This document shows, in pieces, positions 1 to 7,173 of a stretch of 13,527 nucleotides of DNA. Below the pieces are notes generated by a model that made no database searches, was not told where the DNA came from, and saw only the letters and a program-made list of their open reading frames with translations. Position 1 is the stretch's first letter, and each line of letters starts with the position of its first letter. Made by a program: the position numbers and the translations under genes. Location of the stretch: NCBI GenBank assembly GCA_963933885.1, contig CAWVWF010000094.1, forward strand, positions 1 through 13,527, given 5' to 3'. The stretch is from CAWVWF01 sp963933885 (GTDB taxonomy: Bacteria; Bacteroidota; Bacteroidia; Flavobacteriales_C; GCA-002722245).

Positions 1-124
1 TTGTCGAATTCTATTTTCAAATGGACCAATTTTTGGGAAGACTACATTATCCACTATATTATAATTAAAGATGTGTTATGGTCATTTAATCACAAACACC
101 AAACATGTCATTAACTGTAGGACC

Positions 125-589
125 TTAAGTTAGCTTTTCAAAGAAAGAAATTGAATTTTCCTTGCTAAGTGTTTTGTCTATATAACTTAAAAATAAAGTG
201 TCTGTAATCTCTTTGCTATTGTTACATGCGTATATTGTATCAGGGATTTCTCTGAAATCAATCACGGTGTAATAACTATATTCCAATGTGTCATTATCGA
301 CAATGAAGTACTTTATTTCTTCAGATTGATCAGGAGAAATGGCTAGAAACTCAACATCTTTTGCCGTGAAAAAGGGGAATTTAAAATAAGTAGAAACAAT
401 AAATCTATTTATGTTGATAGCCTTGTTTTCTTCGTTGATTGAATTGTAGATAGCTGCATTTTTATTACTAAAACTTCCCGTTCTACCAGAACAGTCTCCA
501 ATTATTATCCACATAACAATGGGGTAAATTGGAAGGGTAACCAACATTGTCCAAGTTAATATACGTTTGAGAAGTCTCAGGATTTTCAT
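125..589 (-). CDS. Hypothetical membrane-anchored protein, 154 aa
   Basis: I do not recognise a family. The protein starts with a basic stretch (K2, R5, K8, R9) followed by one hydrophobic segment at about residues 11-31, which fits either a signal anchor or an uncleaved signal. The rest (32-154) is polar and mixed alpha/beta, with two cysteines (C33, C122) that could pair outside the cytoplasm. The predicted topology is therefore N-terminus in, soluble C-terminal domain in the periplasm. It is the last gene of a minus-strand run and starts 7 bp after the stop of the 155-aa gene upstream, so the two are almost certainly co-transcribed. There is no catalytic motif and no lipobox. The reading frame is well supported by the tight spacing and by normal codon use for this AT-rich genome; function is unknown. 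Confidence 0.7.
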   Translation of the reverse strand: MKILRLLKRILTWTMLVTLPIYPIVMWIIIGDCSGRTGSFSNKNAAIYNSINEENKAININRFIVSTYFKFPFFTAKDVEFLAISPDQSEEIKYFIVDNDTLEYSYYTVIDFREIPDTIYACNNSKEITDTLFLSYIDKTLSKENSISFFEKLT

Positions 590-596
590 GATGTAT

Positions 597-1064
597 TTAA
601 ATTTGAGTTTTCACCCATTTTATTAGTTCATTTCTTTGAGTTTCTTCCATCTCTCCACATAATATAAGATGGTTTTGGTAGTGTGATTTATTACGGTAGG
701 CATCGATTAAAAAGAGCGTTTGATTTCCTAATGTTGTTTTTCCATGTGGAATAGTAGATGAGAATTGAGTCATGATGCATTTAGCACGAACTTCAGATAG
801 TATTAAGGTTGCTAAATATTTAAAGTCTTTATGTGTGATCCAGTTACTGTCTTGCATTCCACGAATCATTAGTATATGATTGAAAAGTGAGTCGTCAGGG
901 GTGTTTGAGTCATCTTTTATTTGTTCAATATATTCAGTTACAGTCAGCTCATTTACATATGTATAAGTATGTTGATTGTTTACATGGCTTTCTTTTTCTC
1001 TATTTAGGTAAAGGAAGCTGAGCGTAAAACATATGATAAAGAAAATGACTGTTACGTATTTCAT
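597..1064 (-). CDS. Hypothetical membrane-anchored protein, 155 aa
   Basis: Family not recognised. Residues 3-20 form a single hydrophobic segment after M-K, followed by basic residues (R22, K24). This is a signal-anchor-like start with most of the protein (about 25-155) soluble and probably outside the inner membrane. Two cysteines (C96, C136) lie in the soluble part. The C-terminus looks amphipathic and helical. It sits in the middle of a three-gene minus-strand run, 13 bp after the 158-aa four-helix membrane protein and 7 bp before the 154-aa anchored protein. Together the three give one polytopic and two single-pass membrane proteins, which suggests a small membrane complex, but that is inference from spacing and topology only. 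Confidence 0.7.
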   Translation of the reverse strand: MKYVTVIFFIICFTLSFLYLNREKESHVNNQHTYTYVNELTVTEYIEQIKDDSNTPDDSLFNHILMIRGMQDSNWITHKDFKYLATLILSEVRAKCIMTQFSSTIPHGKTTLGNQTLFLIDAYRNKSHYQNHLILCGEMEETQRNELIKWVKTQI

Positions 1065-1077
1065 ATGAATTACTGTA

Positions 1078-1554
1078 TTATTGATTACTATCCTTATTTA
1101 TAATGATGCTTGTTCTTAACAGGGAGAATGCTCCGAACAAAATGATTACTCCACCTATAAAGAAAGCTGTTGCTGAATTTTTTGAGAATAGATAGCAAAA
1201 GGTATTGAATAATCGAGCAATAAATCCATTATGAAAAACTCCAAGGGGATACATTGGGAAGATAATTACAAAGGTTAATATCGTATTGAGTATAGATGTT
1301 TTATACTTCCAGTTTATAATAGCTATGAGTAATATTCCAACAATAAAGCTTCCTAACATCAACCGATATGGATTGGCTAGTATTTCACCCATTGTTTGAT
1401 CTGTTAGGGATTCAACTGCATGATAATCGTTTCTCATTAAAGCATGGTAAATGTCAGCTTGAGTAGCAATATAAAGTCTTTTTACTCCAGTAATAAGAAA
1501 GAATAGAAATGCGCTTTCAATAAATATTAACTTAAGGTTTAATTTTTTCAGCAT
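1078..1554 (-). CDS. Hypothetical polytopic membrane protein, 158 aa
   Basis: Family not recognised. Four hydrophobic segments are visible at about residues 8-24, 65-81, 88-106 and 128-147. A polar loop (26-62) between the first two is rich in charged and aromatic residues. The basic N-terminus (KKLNLK) suggests that it is cytoplasmic. This is the first gene of the three-gene minus-strand run that continues through 597 to 125. The 124-bp spacer upstream (1555-1678) contains only a 7-of-8 match to the Bacteroidota -7 box, TAATATTG on the minus strand at 1620-1613, with no convincing partner -33 box, so the promoter is uncertain. No transporter signature or catalytic residue pattern is evident. 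Confidence 0.7.
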   Translation of the reverse strand: MLKKLNLKLIFIESAFLFFLITGVKRLYIATQADIYHALMRNDYHAVESLTDQTMGEILANPYRLMLGSFIVGILLIAIINWKYKTSILNTILTFVIIFPMYPLGVFHNGFIARLFNTFCYLFSKNSATAFFIGGVIILFGAFSLLRTSIIINKDSNQ

Positions 1555-1678
1555 TTATTAAATCATGTGATAATCAAGTTAACTATAGGACGCTCGTCTT
1601 GAGTTGAAAAAACAATATTATTTGGAAATTGAAAGTTAAGCTGAAGTTTTTAAAGGGCAAAAGCTTTTGTGATATAGC

Positions 1679-2155
1679 TTATTTTGGTTCTGCGCCAAAT
1701 TCATAAAAATCGCCTTTATTACCACATTTGATTAAGAACCCTAGTGGAACACCAGCATTAAAAGAAATAGTATTTTTCTTACAGTTTTTTGAATGTTCAA
1801 AGAAGTAGAGCTCATGGCCAATTATTTTATAAGGTAGATCATCAAAATAAACATAGTAATCACCTAGGTATTCGTTTTTTTGATTGAAGATTATAATTCT
1901 TGAGGTTCCTCTTTTTGCTCCCCAGATTAGAAAAGAAGTCATTACTTTAAAAACTTGAGTTTCGCTTTTGATTTCACCTAGGTAATTTAAGGTGAGTTGT
2001 TGACCATTTTTAACGTTCCATTTACCATATGTGAAAGTACTGTCTGGAATGTTTTTATGTAAGACTAGGCTTCTTAAGCTATCTTCATTGGTTTGGCTAA
2101 AGGATAATAGGTGAAAGAGAAATATTATTGAAAACAGGAATGTTTTATGTGCCAT
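1679..2155 (-). CDS. Hypothetical secreted protein, 158 aa
   Basis: The protein has a clear Sec signal peptide: K4, then a hydrophobic core at 6-18, with likely cleavage before Q21 (SFS|Q), the Q/Q-T mature start common in Bacteroidota exported proteins. The mature part is about 138 aa and beta-rich, with cysteines in the NCKKN and KCGNK segments near the C-terminus that could form a disulfide. No lipobox and no type IX C-terminal domain are visible, so a periplasmic location is most likely. It is separated from the three-gene operon by 124 bp and from the ClC gene by 271 bp, so it may be its own transcription unit. No perfect TAnnTTTG box lies just upstream. Function unknown. Confidence 0.7.
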   Translation of the reverse strand: MAHKTFLFSIIFLFHLLSFSQTNEDSLRSLVLHKNIPDSTFTYGKWNVKNGQQLTLNYLGEIKSETQVFKVMTSFLIWGAKRGTSRIIIFNQKNEYLGDYYVYFDDLPYKIIGHELYFFEHSKNCKKNTISFNAGVPLGFLIKCGNKGDFYEFGAEPK

Positions 2156-2426
2156 GTTAAATGTTTGGCTAAAAGTATGAAGAGTTTATAGGAAAAGGGA
2201 GGCTTATGTTTTGAAGTTGGATTTGGAGTTATTAAGCGACTCTGTTTTATGATTATTTGTGAGCTTAAAGATATTGAAACGTCTAGGTTTCCACCTTCGC
2301 GAGAATGACAAGTTTTGTTTGTGTAATTATATGAAAATTGTCATTCTCAAGTAGACGCTCAATAATAACTTTTATCGAAACAAAAATCGATGATCAAATT
2401 GATGTTGTGCATTAGTAAGCTTTTGT
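2156..2426. other. Intergenic spacer holding an inverted repeat
   Basis: This gap lies between the start of the 158-aa secreted protein and the stop of the ClC gene, both on the minus strand. The only clear structure is the inverted repeat at 2280-2357, listed separately. I see no reading frame with coding character and no perfect TAnnTTTG box on the minus strand that would drive the 158-aa gene. Confidence 0.6.
2280..2357. repeat. Inverted pair of a short dispersed-type repeat
   Basis: GAGAATGACAA (2301-2311) and TTGTCATTCTC (2338-2348) are perfect 11-bp complements with a 26-nt spacer. The outer flanks also match: CTT (2295-2297) with AAG (2349-2351), and CGTCTA (2280-2285) with TAGACG (2352-2357). 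Read on the minus strand, the left arm is TTGTCATTCTC-GCG-AAG-GTGGAAACC-TAGACG. The right arm on the plus strand is the same string lacking GCG and GTGGAAACC. The two arms are therefore diverged inverted copies of one unit that resembles the GTCATTC-C-CGCGAAGG-type repeats scattered through many bacterial genomes. As RNA it would fold into a long hairpin downstream of the ClC gene and could end that transcript, though no T-tract follows. Confidence 0.65.
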
Positions 2427-4229
2427 TTAAAAAACGTCCTCATCGTTTTTTGCAAGGTGTTCACGGTATGCAGAGAAGATCTTAGATTTAGAAACGAAAC
2501 CGTAGTATTTACCTTCTTTCTCAACAGGTAGATTCCATGCATGTGTTCTATCAAAATGTTCCATTACTGAATCCAAGCTTTCATCATGTTTGATGATAGC
2601 AGGAGCAGGGTGCATGATGAATGAAAGTGGAATGGTATACTTTTCTGGTTTGAAAATTAAATGTCTAACATCATCTAAAAGGATAACTCCTTTTAATTCT
2701 CCTTCATCGTTTAAGACTGGGAAGATATTTCTGTGTGATTGTGAAATTGCATCAACCAGTTCGGCAATCGTTTCATTGTCATTAACACAAACTAAATCCT
2801 TTTCGATAACCTTGATAACATCAATTTCTCTAAGAACAGAGTGATCTTTGTCGTGTGCTACTAAATCACCATCCTTAGCTAAGCGCTTTGTAAAGTAGGA
2901 GTGTTTGTTATATTTATATGATGTTCCAAAAGAGATTCCAACAACAATCATTAGTGGAATATATAATTCGTATCCACCAGTAACTTCTGCGATAAGGAAG
3001 ATAGCTGTTAATGGTGCGTGCATTAATCCAGCAGCAACTCCACTCATTCCAACTAGGGTGAAATTGTTTTCTGGAATATTCATTCCCACCATGTTTAATA
3101 ATCTTGCTAAAACAAATCCTGCAACACCTCCAATGAACATGGCTGGGGCAAAGACTCCTCCGTTTCCACCAGCTAGTTTTGTGAATGCTGTTGCGTAAAC
3201 TTTAAGGAAGATAGTACCTAACAGAAAGATGATTAATGCCCAAGATTCTGTTCCTACTTGATCGAAATTAGGTAGGGAAGAATAGATTGTACCTTGTAAA
3301 ATGTCAGTGTGTTCACCATTTAGTAATTGACGTAGTGTATAATAACCTTCTCCATATAGGGTAGGGAAGAGTATTAATAACACACTTAGAAATCCACCTG
3401 CTATCCAGAATTTTTTCCAAGGTTGAGTTTTATATTTTAAAAACCGAGCATGTAGTTTTGCTGATACTTTATTGAAATATAAAGATAGCAATCCTGTGAC
3501 CGCTCCAAGAAGTACATAGAAAGGAATATCTGAAACTTCTAGTTTTGATAATTCTACCTTATCGAATATTGCTGATTGACCACTTACGATTAAAGAGACA
3601 ATAAATGAAGTTGCGGAAGCGAAAAGAAGCGGTATCATAAACGCTACTTTTAATTCTACTAATATGATTTCGAGTACGAAAATTACTGCTGCGATAGGGG
3701 AGTTAAATAAGGCACTGATAGCCGCTGCTGCTCCGCAACCTAGTAAAAGTATTTTTCTTTTTGGGTTGAGGTGGAATATCTGACTAATTCCTGATCCTAA
3801 TGCAGATCCTGTAACTACAGATGGGCCCTCTAGTCCAACCGATCCTCCAAAACCAACTGTTAATGAACTGGCGATAACATGACCGTATGTGTGTAATGTT
3901 TTTATGAATCCTTTCCTTTTACCTATAGAATATAGTACGAAAGGAACTCCTTGTGTTAATCTTCCGTTTGCTACATATTTAACAAACAATACAACTAGGG
4001 CAATCCCGAACATCGGGAAGATGAAATAGACAAAGTTTTGGTAGTCTTCTAAAATTCCTTCTCGAACACCTTCTTCAATAAAGTTGATAAGGAATTTAAG
4101 TAAACTTGCAACCAACCCTACAACTCCACCTATGAATATACTTAATATCGCTAGGAAACGCTTGTCGCTTAGGTGTTTAATTCGCCACTTAAGGAACTTG
4201 GTAAGAAGTATGTTCGCTTTTGCTTTCAT
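2427..4229 (-). CDS. ClC-family anion channel/transporter with CBS pair
   Basis: An integral inner-membrane ClC protein that moves chloride or a related anion, as a channel or as an anion/proton exchanger. The membrane domain spans about residues 25-450 and two CBS domains follow at about 471-527 and 534-590, the usual adenine-nucleotide-sensing tail; 600 aa is normal for a CBS-bearing ClC. Family motifs are visible: GLEGP at 132-136 with the gating glutamate E134, GGVFAP at 357-362, and Y445 in HSYFTKRLAK matching the central tyrosine of E. coli ClC. Two positions differ from E. coli: the GSGIP motif reads TQGVP (92-96), and the internal proton glutamate (E203 there) aligns with I188 in FVLEI. 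A hydrophobic residue at that site is usual in channel-type members. The start is fixed by a TATCTTTG promoter 11 bp upstream. Confidence 0.95.
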   Translation of the reverse strand: MKAKANILLTKFLKWRIKHLSDKRFLAILSIFIGGVVGLVASLLKFLINFIEEGVREGILEDYQNFVYFIFPMFGIALVVLFVKYVANGRLTQGVPFVLYSIGKRKGFIKTLHTYGHVIASSLTVGFGGSVGLEGPSVVTGSALGSGISQIFHLNPKRKILLLGCGAAAAISALFNSPIAAVIFVLEIILVELKVAFMIPLLFASATSFIVSLIVSGQSAIFDKVELSKLEVSDIPFYVLLGAVTGLLSLYFNKVSAKLHARFLKYKTQPWKKFWIAGGFLSVLLILFPTLYGEGYYTLRQLLNGEHTDILQGTIYSSLPNFDQVGTESWALIIFLLGTIFLKVYATAFTKLAGGNGGVFAPAMFIGGVAGFVLARLLNMVGMNIPENNFTLVGMSGVAAGLMHAPLTAIFLIAEVTGGYELYIPLMIVVGISFGTSYKYNKHSYFTKRLAKDGDLVAHDKDHSVLREIDVIKVIEKDLVCVNDNETIAELVDAISQSHRNIFPVLNDEGELKGVILLDDVRHLIFKPEKYTIPLSFIMHPAPAIIKHDESLDSVMEHFDRTHAWNLPVEKEGKYYGFVSKSKIFSAYREHLAKNDEDVF

Positions 4230-4240
4230 TTTTCGGAACG

Positions 4241-4248
4241 CAAAGATA
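4241..4248 (-). promoter_or_regulatory. Bacteroidota -7 box TATCTTTG for the ClC gene
   Basis: The minus strand reads TATCTTTG from 4248 to 4241, a perfect TAnnTTTG match. The ClC start codon begins at 4229, 11 nt after the box, so transcription would begin about 5 nt before the ATG and give a near-leaderless message. No good TTG or TTTG -33 element lies 17-23 nt upstream. The gene can thus be expressed independently of the 374-aa gene 42 bp upstream. Confidence 0.6.
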
Positions 4249-4271
4249 CGATGATTTAGTTGGGTAGAGTT

Positions 4272-5396
4272 TTATTTTCTAAGCTTTTTCAAAAAGAATA
4301 GTTCGTTGGCAACAAAGTAGAACCCATAAGTGTAATCTGGAAATTCAGGTTTGTCTAAATCAATATAAATTTCTGTCCTTAATTCTAAGTGTAAGTTTTT
4401 GGTAATAGGACGTTTAAGTGTAAGTTTTCCTGTGAATATTTTTCGGTTGTCTTCTTTTAGCTCTTGTTTCTTTTCTGAAACATTCATTAATAAATATTCA
4501 CCTCTAGATGCTATGAATTTTTCACCTTCCCAATATCCAGCTTCAGCTTTGAAATATTTATGATCAACATAACTTGTAATGTAAGACCCATTTCCATGTT
4601 TGTAGTGATGAAAGTTATTCCCTTTTTCAGGTAAACGAAGTCCTCTATAAAAGAATGTTTTATGAGCAATTCCATATTTAAGATGCTTAGATTCGAAATC
4701 CATATTAAGACCATAGGCACCTGAGAAAAGATAAATTGAAGGACCATCATAAGTATCTATTTCTCCACCTTTGTGAGATAACGTAGTTTGAAAATCTCCA
4801 CGAAGTTTGAATTTGCTTTTATCTATGAATTTAAATTTTGAATGATTTCCAACTGTGAATTCTTCTTGGAAAGGATCTCCTTTGAAAATGAATTTTTCCC
4901 AGTCTAACCATAAATCAGTCTCAATATATTTGGATTTATGTAGATATTGAAAGCCATATTCGATGTTGTTGGTGTAATATCTGTCAAACCTAAAAAGTGG
5001 TTCTGCTAATTCGTGATTTAAATTTCCGTAAATATTCCCGAAAATTAATTCATGTCCTTTTCCAATTGAGTGATGGATAGAAAAAATTGGAATGGTTTGC
5101 GAGAATGATTCAACTCCTGAATACTTCATAGCATAAACACCAAGATTTACTTTAGTGTTTTTGTTAAAGAAATATTCTAAAGTTGGTTTAATGTGAAATC
5201 CAATCCCCGTTTTCCCGTCAGCATGATTGCTAAGGTATTCATTGTTTTTATTGAATGTCGTACTCTCAAATCTAAGGTTTAGATCGTATTCACAAGTATC
5301 GCATAAATACGATTTTGTTTGGAGCGATTGCGCATCGGTAGTGAATTGAAATAAAGTAAGTAAAATTACTGTTGTACTAATTGCTATTCTGCTCAT
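4272..5396 (-). CDS. Probable outer-membrane beta-barrel protein, 374 aa
   Basis: A signal peptide is visible (R3, hydrophobic 5-18, likely cleavage after A22 in TTDA|QS). The mature protein has many short alternating segments of hydrophobic and polar residues, rich in Tyr, Phe, Lys and Gly, ending in FYFVANELFFLKKLRK. This pattern is typical of an outer-membrane barrel of roughly 14-18 strands. A Cys pair (LCDTC) occurs just after the signal peptide. No TonB box, plug domain or OmpA-like domain is visible, and no specific family is recognised, so porin-like function is inference. It lies 42 bp upstream of the ClC gene in the same direction and faces away from the DUF4259 operon. No perfect TAnnTTTG box is seen in its upstream region (5397-5554). 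Confidence 0.75.
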   Translation of the reverse strand: MSRIAISTTVILLTLFQFTTDAQSLQTKSYLCDTCEYDLNLRFESTTFNKNNEYLSNHADGKTGIGFHIKPTLEYFFNKNTKVNLGVYAMKYSGVESFSQTIPIFSIHHSIGKGHELIFGNIYGNLNHELAEPLFRFDRYYTNNIEYGFQYLHKSKYIETDLWLDWEKFIFKGDPFQEEFTVGNHSKFKFIDKSKFKLRGDFQTTLSHKGGEIDTYDGPSIYLFSGAYGLNMDFESKHLKYGIAHKTFFYRGLRLPEKGNNFHHYKHGNGSYITSYVDHKYFKAEAGYWEGEKFIASRGEYLLMNVSEKKQELKEDNRKIFTGKLTLKRPITKNLHLELRTEIYIDLDKPEFPDYTYGFYFVANELFFLKKLRK

Positions 5397-5554
5397 AATT
5401 TGGGGGTTCAGAATAGTCTTGTAAGAAATAATAGGTAGGTAATCTACGGTTAATTTATTTTTATTGTTACGTGTTTTTACTGGTGTTTTTTTTATTTGTT
5501 TTTTGAAGCTTAAAGTAAGCTGTTAAAAATCAGATAAACATCACCATCTTTTAT
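5397..5554. other. Divergent intergenic control region
   Basis: This gap separates the minus-strand barrel gene from the plus-strand six-gene operon. It is T-rich on the plus strand and contains a small stem-loop, AGCTTA (5507-5512) and TAAGCT (5516-5521) with a 3-nt loop, 33 bp upstream of the operon's -7 box. This could be an operator or chance. No promoter for the barrel gene can be assigned with confidence. Confidence 0.4.
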
Positions 5555-5562
5555 TAGATTTG
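5555..5562 (+). promoter_or_regulatory. Bacteroidota -7 box TAGATTTG for the six-gene operon
   Basis: TAGATTTG is a perfect TAnnTTTG match. Transcription would start about 5568-5570, giving a roughly 20-nt leader before the ATG at 5589. The -33 region has no clean TTTG at the right distance. The box ends on the G of an upstream in-frame GTG (5562), which rules that codon out as the start. Confidence 0.6.
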
Positions 5563-5588
5563 TGACACTAATTTTTAAACAAAAAAAC

Positions 5589-5993
5589 ATGTCGGCTTGG
5601 GGTATTTCTAATTTCGAAAATGATAGTGCATTAAATTGGATTGAGAATCTAATTGAACAAGCAGATGGTAGCTCAATTGATGGAGCTATTAAAAGTTTTG
5701 TGACTTCTTTTGATTCTGAAGAAACTTCTTTAATTGAATGTTCTAAGTTTTTAGCAGTTGCCGAAGTATTGGCTGGATTATTAGGAAGTCCAAGTGAAGA
5801 TTTTCCTGATGAATTAACGGATTGGGTAGAGACAAAATATATTAAGATTGAGCAAGATATTATCGATAAAGCAAAAGAAGGTGTTGCTTTAATAATAAAA
5901 GATAGCGAAGCGAAAGAAATGTATTTGGGTTCTGGATACCAGAAATCATGGGATGAAACTCAAAATGGTTTACTTAAAAGATTATCTGAATGA
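5589..5993 (+). CDS. DUF4259 domain protein, 134 aa
   Basis: The N-terminus (MSAWGISNFENDSALNWI) matches the hallmark start of the DUF4259 family, small soluble proteins of unknown function with an M-x-A-W-G-x-x-x-F-E-N-D-x-A pattern. The rest is mostly helical and acidic, and 134 aa is a usual length. An in-frame GTG at 5562 would add nine residues, but the -7 promoter box covers that codon and the family start matches the ATG at 5589, so I chose the ATG. There is no signal peptide or membrane segment; it is cytoplasmic. It is the first gene of the six-gene run and its stop overlaps the next start (ATGA at 5990-5993), implying translational coupling to the zinc-ribbon protein. Confidence 0.88.
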   Translation: MSAWGISNFENDSALNWIENLIEQADGSSIDGAIKSFVTSFDSEETSLIECSKFLAVAEVLAGLLGSPSEDFPDELTDWVETKYIKIEQDIIDKAKEGVALIIKDSEAKEMYLGSGYQKSWDETQNGLLKRLSE

Positions 5994-6319
5994 TACTTTT
6001 CGGGAAAAAAGATAAGCATGTTGCAACGGAGCAGTTGCCAAAGGAGGTTTGTGAGAAATGCGATAAAAGAGGTGGTGTTGTAAGTATATTCCAAATTTAT
6101 TTTCACATTTTATTACTTCCTGTTATTCCTGTTTCTCGAAAAACAGCATCGCAATGTTTACAATGTAGAGAAATTAAAACGGAGAAATTCTTTTCGGAAT
6201 CTCAAATTGAAGTTGCAAATCAGTTGAGAGCAGAAAATAAAACACAACTTTGGTCGATGATCGGAGGTGGTATGTTATTTATATTTTTAGTTGTTAAGCT
6301 AATTTTAAAGTGGACTTAA
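5990..6319 (+). CDS. Zinc-ribbon protein with C-terminal membrane helix, 109 aa
   Basis: Two CxxC knuckles, C21/C24 (CEKC) and C56/C59 (CLQC), are spaced as in a zinc ribbon. Between them lies a hydrophobic, aromatic stretch (33-48) ending in PVIPVSRK, a layout seen in small zinc-ribbon proteins that begin near a G-K-K motif and carry a P-V-x-P segment. A second hydrophobic segment at 88-106 is a likely transmembrane helix, so the ribbon would be held at the cytoplasmic face of the membrane. The start overlaps the stop of the DUF4259 gene by 4 bp, and the next gene begins 11 bp downstream. The role is unknown; a metal-stabilised adaptor for a membrane partner is plausible but unproven. Confidence 0.8.
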   Translation: MILFGKKDKHVATEQLPKEVCEKCDKRGGVVSIFQIYFHILLLPVIPVSRKTASQCLQCREIKTEKFFSESQIEVANQLRAENKTQLWSMIGGGMLFIFLVVKLILKWT

Positions 6320-6330
6320 ATTAAGAAGCG

Positions 6331-7173
6331 ATGGTACTAAGTTTTGGAGAGGTTTTAATGGATTGTTTACCTGATAAGAATGTAATAGGTGGCGCACCAT
6401 TCAATGTTGTTACGCATATTAAAAGATTGGGAGAATCTTCTGGAATTATAAGTAAGATTGGAACAGATGAACTTGGTGGTGAAATTGCAGATTTTTTAAA
6501 GACTGAAAAGATTGATCAATTCGTTCAAAAAGATAGTTCATACAAAACTGGATATGTAACAGTTAAGTTTATCGAAGGACAACCTAATTATACAATACAT
6601 TCAGGATGTGGATGGGAGTTTTTAGATTTTGAAAATACTGCATCTCCTGAATATTTTGTGTTTGGAAGTTTGGCTTTACATTTTCCTAAAAACAAGGAGT
6701 CATTTTTAAAATATAAAGCAGCCTTTAAAGATGCTAAGTTTATTTGTGATTTAAATTTAAGAACACCTTTCTTCTCTAAAGAGAATATAGAATTGTGCTT
6801 GTCTTCTACAGATATTCTTAAAATTAACGATGAAGAGTTAGATTATTTAGCTGCTGAATATAAGGTTGATAATCCTATCGCTTGGTTAAAGGAAACTTAC
6901 GGAATTACAAAAGTAATTTTAACTAAAGGTTCTAAAGGTGCAACCGTATATTGGGATGAAGAAGAGGTTAGTGGCGATGTTGTTCCTGTAACAAATATGC
7001 AAGATACTGTTGGTGCTGGTGATTCATTCACTGCATTATTTATATACGGTTTACTTAAGAATGTACCATTACAAGAAAACTTAAAAAGAGCAAGTGCTTT
7101 TGCTTCGTTAATATGTGGACAGTCTGGTGCTATTCCTTCTGATTTATCAATTTACGATGCTTATAAATTGTAA
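6331..7173 (+). CDS. PfkB-family sugar kinase, probable fructokinase
   Basis: A cytoplasmic ATP-dependent sugar kinase of the ribokinase/PfkB fold; the best guess is fructose to fructose 6-phosphate. The N-terminal FGEVLMD motif and the substrate-side motif GGAPFNV (20-26) with the following H-I-K-R-L-G are those of bacterial fructokinases. The C-terminal PfkB signature DTVGAGDSFTA (225-235) supplies the anion hole and the catalytic base D231. D140 in DLNLR and the KINDEE segment (164-169) are also family features. Length 280 aa is slightly short of the usual 290-320. It lies third in the operon, 11 bp after the zinc-ribbon gene, and its stop overlaps the subtilase start (TAATG). No sugar transporter or hydrolase lies beside it, so the exact substrate is inferred from motifs alone. 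Confidence 0.88.
   Translation: MVLSFGEVLMDCLPDKNVIGGAPFNVVTHIKRLGESSGIISKIGTDELGGEIADFLKTEKIDQFVQKDSSYKTGYVTVKFIEGQPNYTIHSGCGWEFLDFENTASPEYFVFGSLALHFPKNKESFLKYKAAFKDAKFICDLNLRTPFFSKENIELCLSSTDILKINDEELDYLAAEYKVDNPIAWLKETYGITKVILTKGSKGATVYWDEEEVSGDVVPVTNMQDTVGAGDSFTALFIYGLLKNVPLQENLKRASAFASLICGQSGAIPSDLSIYDAYKL

Noticed and set aside
1..114. Plus-strand frame open from the window edge to a TAA at 112-114 (37 codons), possibly a gene's C-terminal end.
   Set aside because: Too short to judge and without recognisable sequence; chance openness is likely in this AT-rich DNA.
1658..1669. Perfect 12-bp palindrome CAAAAGCTTTTG just downstream of the 158-aa secreted gene.
   Set aside because: Palindromes of this length are expected several times by chance in 13.5 kb of AT-rich DNA, and no T-tract or second copy supports a role.
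2590..3198. Plus-strand open frames of 84 and 97 codons inside the ClC gene.
   Set aside because: They are antisense to a strongly supported ClC reading frame and have no coding character of their own.
5562..5588. GTG start adding nine residues to the DUF4259 protein.
   Set aside because: The -7 promoter box ends on this codon, and the family N-terminus fits the ATG at 5589.
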